64,000 nt of DNA. Origin: Streptomyces sp. WAC 01529 (lineage in GTDB: Bacteria; Actinomycetota; Actinomycetes; Streptomycetales; Streptomycetaceae). The stretch spans positions 7,033,001 to 7,097,000 of the forward strand of contig NZ_CP029617.1 of the NCBI RefSeq assembly GCF_003945545.1, read 5' to 3'. Positions 22,594 to 31,500 of this stretch are shown in pieces (the stretch's first letter is position 1; every line of letters starts with the position of its first letter). The position numbers and the translations under genes were made by a program. Under the pieces are notes generated by a model, which saw only the letters and a program-made list of their open reading frames with translations, had not been told where the DNA came from and made no database searches.

Positions 22594-25500
22594 TTGATTT
22601 CCCGGAGTTTCTCGTTGAGGATCCGGCCGATCTCGGCGGCCGATTCGGGCTGCAACATGTGCGGGTGGGCGCATCCGATCACCCGGTGTTCGATGCGTCC
22701 CCCGACGAAGGGGCGCCACAGCTCGGCACGCGCGGTGAGTTCCGAGGCCGGCACGGACCGCTCCTCCTCGGCCACCAGCACGAGCAGATCCCCGCTGTGG
22801 CGGGCGGGCTCGTAGGCCTCGAACAGACGCCGGTTGTTGGCGAACACCGCCGCCAGCGCCGCGATGTTGCCGGCGTCGAGGGTGGCGAGGACGGACTGCC
22901 GGGCACGCAACATGGCGGCCACCTCACCGTGGTCCAGCGGCCCGTCGCCCAGCTCGTCCACGTCGTAGCCGACGTGGTCGAGCATCATCCGCAGGGCGTC
23001 CTGCTCGTCCGGAGTCCGGTCGGGCTGCGGCAGGGTGCGGTCGAGGGGGTACTCGTCGAGGTTGACGAGCAGTGCCACCTCATCGCCCTGGGACTGCAGC
23101 AACGCCGCCATCGCGTGGATGACCTGTCCGCCGAACGACCAGCCGAGCAGCACGTAGGGGCCGGTCGGCTGAACCGTGCGGATCTGGCCGACGTAATCGG
23201 CCGCCATCTCCTCCAGGGTCGAGGGGACGGTGCCGGTGCCGTTGATGCCCCGGGCCTGCAGTCCGTAGACCGGGTGTTCGGGGTCCACGTGGCGCAGCAG
23301 GGAGGAGTAGTTCCAGCTCAGGCCGCCCGCGGCGTGTACGCAGAACACGGGGGCCCGGGTGCCCTGGGTGCGCAGGGGCAGCAGCACCTCCAAGGAGTCC
23401 TCGTCCTCCTCACCGCCGAGCCGCTCGGCCAGCTCGGCGACGGTCGGGGCGCTCAACACGGTGCGGATGGTCAGCTTCGCGCCGAACACGGAGCGGATAC
23501 GGCCCGCCAGGCTCATCGACATGATGCTGTCGCCACCGAGGTCGAAGAAGCTGTCGTGGACGCCTACCACGTCCAGCCCCAGCACCTCGCGGAAGAGGCC
23601 GCAGAGGATCTCTTCCCGGGGGTTGCGTGGGCCCGTCCAGTCCTGGGGGTTGTGGTCCGGAACGGGCAGTGCCCTGCGCTCCACCTTGCCGTTGGCGTTG
23701 AGCGGGATCTCTGGGAGCGTCACGAACGCCGACGGGACCATGTAGCCCGGCACGGCGGCGGCGAGACGCTCGCGTACGACGGCCATGTCGAGTGTGCCGC
23801 CCGCCGCGGGCACCACGTAGGCGATGAGGCGCCGACCGGCCCCGATGTCGTCCCTGAGGACGACCACGGCCTGGCCGACGGCCGGGTCGGCGGTCAGCCG
23901 CGCCTCGATCTCGCCGAGTTCGACCCGGTACCCCCGTATCTTGACCTGCTCGTCGACGCGGCCCAGGTAGTCCAGGCCGCCGTCGGCGCGTCGGCGGGCC
24001 AGATCACCCGTGCGGTAGAGCCGGGTGCCCGGCGCGCCGAACGGGTTGGCGACGAACCGGGACGAGGTGAGTCCCGGCCTGCCGAGGTAGCCGCGGGCCA
24101 GCTGGTCACCGCCGATGTACAGCTCGCCCGTGCTGCCGGCCGGGGCGGGCCGCAGCCGCGTGTCCAGCACGTACAGCTGGGTGTTGGGTGTGGGCCGGCC
24201 GATCGGGACGGCACCCGAGGGGGTCGGGTCACCCGGCTCCAGCCGGTGGACGGCACAGCCGACGGTCGCTTCGGTCGGGCCGTACTCGTTGACGACGGCC
24301 ACGCCCGGGTGGCCGGTGCGCCACTCGGCGAGTGTCTCACCGAGCAACTGCTCCCCGCCGACGACCAGTTCACGGGCCGGCGAGATCTCCGGGTCTGAGC
24401 CTGCCAACAACGGAAGATGGGACGGGGTCGCCTTGAGGAACGGCGGCTGGAGGCGCTGCTGCGCGGGTTGCTCCAACTCGGCGACGTGCACGCAGCCGCC
24501 ACTGACCAGCGGGCCGAACAGCGAGGTCACCGCCATGTCGAAGGAGACCGGCGAGTGCAGCAGGGCCCGCTCACGCAGTGACGGATAGGCGTGTATGGCG
24601 TGGTCGAGGTACTGGGCCAGCGAGCGGTGCTCGATCACCACGCCCTTCGGCCTGCCGGTGGAGCCCGAGGTGTAGATGACGTACGCCGGGCTCTGGGCAT
24701 GCGGGCCGCGGTCGTCACGCATCACGCGTCCGATGCCTTCCGCGTCGGTGTCCCGCTGGTCGAGCAGGAGCACCGGGGCGGACGTCGACGGCAGCTCGGG
24801 CGCGATCTCCGAGCGGGTCAGCACGAGCACCGGGGCGGCATCGGCGAGTACGTACTCCAGCCGGTCGCCGGGGTCGGTCGGGTCGACGGGCAGGTAGCCG
24901 CCGCCGGCCTTGAGGACCGCGAGCGCGGCGGTCACCAGGTCGGCCGAGCGCGGCAGCGCCAGCGCCACCAGCCGCTCGGGACCCACTCCGGCGGCGGCCA
25001 GCTCGTCGGCGAGCCGGTCAGCTGCGGTGTTCAGTGCCGCGTAGCTGACCTCCTCACCGTTTCCGAGCCGCAGCGCCGGGGCGTCGGGTGTACGGGCGGC
25101 CTGGGTCTCGAAGAGTTCGGGGACCAAGGCCTTCGGGGCGGGCGCCGCCGTGTCGTTGAAACCGTTGAGCAGCGCCTCGCGCTCCTCGGCCGTGAGCAGA
25201 TCGAGACGGTCGAGCCGCTGTCCGGGAGCGTCGATCAGGGAGTGGATCGCCCGCTCCACGCGCCGCCCGATGGCTTCGATGGCGCTTTGGCCGAAGAGGT
25301 CGGTGCGGTAGCTGAAGCGCAGCCGCAGGGTCGCGCCGGGCATGGCGACCAGACTGATCGGGTAGTGGTTGGCGTCCGTGCCGTAACCGCCGACGATGCG
25401 TGGCCCCTCCTCCCCTTGGGGCGCCCCGGCGTTCTCCACCGGGAAGTTCTCGGTGACGACGATGGTGTCGAACAGCTGGTCCGAGTCGACCAGTCGCAGG

Positions 25501-28500
25501 ATGTCCTGGAGCCCGAGGTAGTGGTGGTCCATCACCGCGGTCTGCCGGCGCTGCACCTGCTCGAGCAGGCCGGCCCAGGTGTCGCCGGGCAGGAGCTGGA
25601 CGCGGGCCGGAACGGTGTTGATGAACAGACCGACCATGGTCTCCACGCCGGGGATGTCGGCGGGCCGCCCGGAGACCGTCGCGCCGAACACGACGTCGTC
25701 GCGGCCGGTGAGCCCGCCGAGTACGACGCCCCACACCGCCTGGATGGCGGTGTTGAGTGTGACCCCGTGGTGGCGGACCAGCCTGGTCAGCTCCTCGACG
25801 GTCTCCTCCGGCAGCTCGACGAGCAGATCACCGGGGACATCGCCGCTCGCACCACCGCCGTCCGCCGCGACGAGCGTCGCGCCGTCCACTTCGGCCAGGA
25901 CACCGCGCCAGGCCTCGCGTGCCGCCTGCTTGTCCTGTTGCCCCAGCCACTCCAGGTAGTCCCGGTACGGGGTCGGTTTCGTCAGTACGGACTCGTCCCC
26001 GCCCGCCTCGTAGAGCGTGAACAGCTCGCGCACCAGGAGCGGACCCGACCAGCCGTCCAGCAGCAGGTGGTGGTTGGTCATCAGGAACCGGACCAGACCC
26101 TCACCCATGCGCACCAGTGTGAAGCGCAGCAGCGGGGGTCGCTCCGGGTCGAAGCGGCGCACCCGGTCCTCGTCCATCAGCGCGTCCAGCCGCGCCGCCC
26201 GCTCCGCTTCCGGCAGATGGGTCAGGTCCAGCTCGGTCCAGGGCAGTTCGAGGTCGCCGACGACGATCTGCACGGGGCGGCCGAGGCCTTGCTGAAGGAA
26301 GCCGGCCCGCAGGTTGGGGTGGCGTCGCAGCAGGGTGGCCGCGGCGGCGCGCAGCCGGTCGGTGTCCAGCTCGCCCGCGATGTCGATGCCGAGCTGCACC
26401 GTGTAGATGTCCGGCTGGTCCTCGTCGAGTTGGGCGTGGAAGAGCAGACCCTCCTGCATGGGGGTGAGCGGCAGGACGTCCTCCAGCCGGGACGTCGCGG
26501 CGGACTCCACCGCGTCGATCTCCCGCTGGGTGAGCGGAACCAGTGTCAGGTCCGAGGGGCTGTAACCGCCGGACTCGGGGCGCTCGACGTGCGCCACGAG
26601 CGCGGTGAGCGCGGTGAGCCAGTGCTCGCCGAGTTCCCGGATCTCCTCCTCGCCGAAGAGTTCGCCCGCCCAGGACACGTCCGCGACCAGCCGCGGCCCG
26701 TCCGGCAGGTCCTGCGTCATGGCGTTGACGTCGATGGCGTGCGCCAGGGGGCGGTCCGGATCGCCGCCGCCGTCGAGATCGAAGCCCTCCGGGGCCGGCC
26801 CCCAGTCGGCCGGCCCGCCCTGGTCGGCGTCGTCGACTCCCGCGAACCTCCCCAGATAGTTGAAGCTGATCTGCGGATCGGGGAATCCGGCGAGCGCCGT
26901 CGCGGTCTGCGAGTTGAGGTGGCGCAGCAGCCCGTATCCGAGGCCCTTGTCGGGCAGGGCGCGCAGCTGTTCCTTGATCCGCTTGAGTACGTCGCCGACG
27001 GCGCCTCCGCCGGAGCGGAACTCGTCCCAGTCGTACCTGCCCGGGTCCAGTCGCACCGGGAAGAGACTGGTGAACCAGCCGACGGTACGGGACAGGTCGA
27101 TGCCGTCGTGAAGCTCCTCGCGGCCGTGGCCCTCCAGATTGACCAGTACCGGCCCGTCACCGCGGTCCCGCCCGGCGCGCCACTGGCCGACGGCGACCGC
27201 GAACGCCGTCAGCAGCACGTCGTTCATCCGGGCGTGGAAGGCCGCGGGCACCGTGGTGAGCAGGGCCGCCGTCTGCTCGGCGGGCAGTTCGAGGACGATC
27301 CGTCCGGCCGTCGAAGTGACGTCGCGGCCGCGATCCAGGGGCCGGTCGGCGAGTGCGGGGCCGGGGTCGGCGAGGGCTCCCAGCCAGTAGGGGAGCTCCT
27401 CGACCCGCTCGGGTCGCTGGGCGGCCTCGGTGAGCAGCTGTGCCCACTCGCGGAACGAGGTGCCGACGGCGTCCAGCCGGGCCACCGCGCCGTCGGCCTG
27501 CTCGGCCCACGCCTGCCGGAGGTCCGGCAGCAGGATGCGCCAGGAGACACCGTCGACGGCCAGGTGATGGATGCTGAGCAGCAGCCGTCCCGAGGTCTCG
27601 GGACCCTTGTCGAACCAGACGGCCTGAACCATCGTCCCGGCCTCCGGGTCGAGCCGGTCCCAGGCGCCGCGAGTCTCCTGCGCCATCCGTTCCAGGGCCT
27701 CTTCGGCGTCAAGACCGGCCAGGTCGACGCGGTGCAGGCAGTCGGCGGCGCGGACCGCTCCGGGCTCGGGAATCCCAAGGCTCCACACCACTCCGCCGAT
27801 GCGGGTCAGCTTCATGCGCAGCGCGTCGTGGTGGTCGAGTACGGCCTGCAGCGCGGCCTCCATACGGTCCGCGCCCAGCTCGGCCGGAACCACGATCATG
27901 TTGGTCTGGCTGAACCGGTCGACCCGCCCGCCCCGTTCACGCATCCAGTGGATGATCGGCGTCAGCGGCAGTGCGCCGACACCCGCCGACACGGGCGCGG
28001 GTTCGGGCGCGGCGGGGGCCTGGGGGGAGGTTCCGCCCGCCGCGCCCTGGTCGGCGGTGGTCTCGGCGAGGCCCGCCACCGTCTTGTGTTCGAACACGTC
28101 GCGCGGGGTCAGCCTGATGCCCGCGTTGCGGGCCTTGCGGACCAGCTGGATCGACATGATGCTGTCGCCGCCGGTGTCGAAGAAGCTGTCGTGGACGCCG
28201 ATGGTCTCCAGGCCGAGGATCTCGGCGAACAGCGAGCACAGCAGCTCTTCGCGGGCGTTGCGCGGCCCCTCCGTCTCGGCGGCCGTCGCGTAGCCCGGCT
28301 CCGGCAGTGCCCTGCGGTCGGTCTTCCCGTTCGGTGTGAGTGGCAGCGCGTCCAGCACCACCACCGCCGCGGGCACCATGTACTCCGGCAGTTCGGCGGC
28401 GAGCAGCGCCCGCAGGTCGGTGCCCTGGAGCGGGGCGGCACCGGCCCTGGTCACCACATAGGCGACGAGCCGCTGGTCGCCGGGGCGGTCCTCGCGGATC

Positions 28501-31500
28501 AGCACCTCGGCCTGGGCGACCGCCGGCCGGCGCAGCAGCACCGAGCGGATCTCACCCAGCTCGATGCGGAAGCCGTGCAGCTTGACCTGCTCGTCGGCGC
28601 GACCGAGGAACTGGAGCGCACCCTCGCGGGTCCACTTGGCGATGTCACCGGTGCGGTACATGCGCGAACCGGGAGGGCCGAACGGATCGGCGACGAAGCG
28701 CTCGGCGCTCAGGCCGGGGCGGCCCAGGTAGCCGCGGGCCAGGCCCTCACCGCTGATGTAGAGGTCACCGGGAGAGCCCGGCGGAACGTCGTGCAGCGCC
28801 GCGTCCAGGACGTACACCCGGGAGTTGGGCACGGGGCGGCCCATGGGCGGTTCGACGGCACCCGCGAGCGGGCCGCTGATGGTGGCGCACACCGTGGTCT
28901 CGGTCGGCCCGTAGGCGTTCACCATGCGACGGCCTGCGGACCAGCGGCCCGCGATCTCCGGCGGCGTCGCCTCACCCGCGACGAGCAGGGTCAGCCCTGC
29001 GGGCACCTCGTCCTCGGCGAGCACACCGAGCGCGGCGGGCGGAATGGTCGCCTGGGTGACGCCCTGTTCGACGAGGAGCGCCGCGAGCGGGGCGCCCGGA
29101 TCCAGCCGGGCGGGCGGCGCCAGCACCAGCGTCGAGCCGGAGAGCAGCGCCTTGCACAACTCGGCGAAGGCGGCGTCGAAGCTCGGGGACGCGAACTGCA
29201 GGACGCGGCTGCCGGGGCCGAGGCCGAGCGCCTCCACGTAGGCGACGAGCAGGGAGCCGAACCCGGAGTGCGGGACGACGACGCCCTTGGGCCTGCCGGT
29301 GGAGCCGGAGGTGTAGATGACATACGCCGGGTTGCGCGGGTCGAGCGCGACGGCCGGGGCCGTGGCGGGCGACGCGTGCACGCGGGCGGCAGTGGCCTCG
29401 TCGTCGAGGACGAGGACGGTGGCAGAGCCGGTGTCCGGCAGGGTGGCGGCGATTTCACGGGTGGTCACGAGCACCCCGGGGGCGGCGTCGCCGAGCATGT
29501 ACGCGATGCGCTCGGCCGGGTAGGCGGGGTCGACCGGCAGATAGGCCGCGCCCGCCTTGTGCGTGGCGAGGACCGCTGCGGGCCAGTCGGCGGAGCGGGG
29601 CAGGGCCAGGGCGACGAATCCCTCGGGACGTGCGCCGGCCTCGCGCAGGACGTGGGCGATGCGGTTGGCCCTGCGGTCGAGTTCGCCGTAGGTCAGCTCG
29701 GTGCCCTCGCAGACGACGGCGAGGTCGTCGGGCGCCTCTGCGACGCGCCGGGCGAACAGTTCCGGGAAGGTGCCGCGCGGGACGGCGCGGGCGGTGTCGT
29801 TGGCCGCCGAGATCAGCGCGCGCTCGCCGTCGGTGAGCAGCGAGACGTCCCCGACCCGCAGGTCCGGATCGGCCGCGACGCGTTCCAGCAGGTGCAGCAG
29901 GCGGCCGAAGAGTGCCTCGACGGTGTCGCGGTCGAACAGGTCGAGCCGGAAGTCGATCAGCGCACGCAGGCCGTCGGGGCTGCCGTCGTCGGCGGCCAGC
30001 TCGTTGATGGTGAAGGCCAGGTCGAACTGGGTGGCGTTGACGGGCACCGGGTATGCCTGGGCGTCGATGCCCGGGATGCCGACGGAGGCGCCGGTCGAGG
30101 CCTCGGCGTTCTGTACGTTGAGCCAGACCTGGAACAGCGGGTGCCAGGACAGCGAGCGCTCCGGGTTGAGCAGCTCCACCAGCCGCTCGAAGGGAACCTC
30201 CTGGTTGGCGTACGCGGCGAGGTTGAATTCGCGTACGCGATCGAGGAGTTCACGGAAGGTCGGGTCGCCCGACGTGTCGGTGCGAAGCACCAGCGTGTTG
30301 GCGAAGAACCCGACCATCGACTCCAGGGCCTGGTCGTTCCGTCCGGCGATGGGCGAGCCGAGCGGGATGTCGTCGCCCGCGCCCAGCGCGGACAGCAGGG
30401 ACGCCAGACCGGCCTGGAGCACCATGAACAGGCTCGTCCCGGTCCTGCGGGCGACACCGGTCAGCGCCCGGTGGAGCCGTGCGTCCACGTCCACCACGAC
30501 GGTGTCGGCGGTGTAGTCGGCCTCCGGCGGCCGGGGCCGGTCGGTGGGCAGCGCGAGAACGTCGGGGGTGCCGCGCAGGCGCTGCTGCCAGAAGTCGAGC
30601 TGCTTGGCGACCAGGCTCCCGGGATCACCCTCCTCGCCGAGTACCCGGTAGTTCCACAGCGTGTAGTCGGCGTACTGCACCGGCAGCGGCTCCCAGTCCG
30701 GGGCCCGGCCCGCGGATCTGGCCCGGTAGGCCGCGCTGAGGTCGGTGGCCAACGGACCGGCCGACCAGCCGTCGCCCGCGATGTGGTGCAGCAGGATGAG
30801 CAGGAGGCTGTGGTCGGGGGCCATCCGCAGCAGCGAGACACGCAGCGGGGTCTCGGTCGACAGGTCGAAGTCACGTGCGGCGTGCTCGGCGATCACCTTG
30901 TCGAGGTCCTGTTCGAGGACATCGATGACGGTCAGCTCGGCGGCTCCCTCCTCGGGGGAGAGGACGTACTGCCGGGCCACCCCGTCGGTCTCGGGGAAGA
31001 CGGTGCGCAGCACCTCGTGCTGGACCGACACGTCCCGTACGGCGGCGCGCAGGGCGTCCTCGTCGAGGGCGCCGCGCAGCAGGAGGCCCAGGCTGATGTT
31101 GTGCGCGGCGGCACCGTGCTCGAAGCGGTTGAGGAACCAGAGCCTGCGCTGCGCGTACGACAGCGGGACGTGCTCCGGGCGTTCGACGGGCAGCACGGGC
31201 GGCCGGGCGTCGTCGGCGCCGCGCAGCCTGGCCGCCAGCTCGGCGACGGTGGGTGCCTCCCACAGCAGGCGCAGCGGCAGTTCCACGGAGAAGGCGACGC
31301 GGATCCGGCTGACCAGCCGGGTGGCGTGCAGGGAGTGTCCGCCCAGGGCGAAGAAGTCGTCGTGGACACCGACGGACGGTATGTCGAGGATCTCCGCGTA
31401 CAGGCCGCAGAGGATCTCCTCCTGCGGGGTGCGGGGACCGGCGCCGGCGGCGGTGGCCAGCGCGCCGAAGTCCGGGGCGGGCAGTGCCTTGCGGTCGGTC

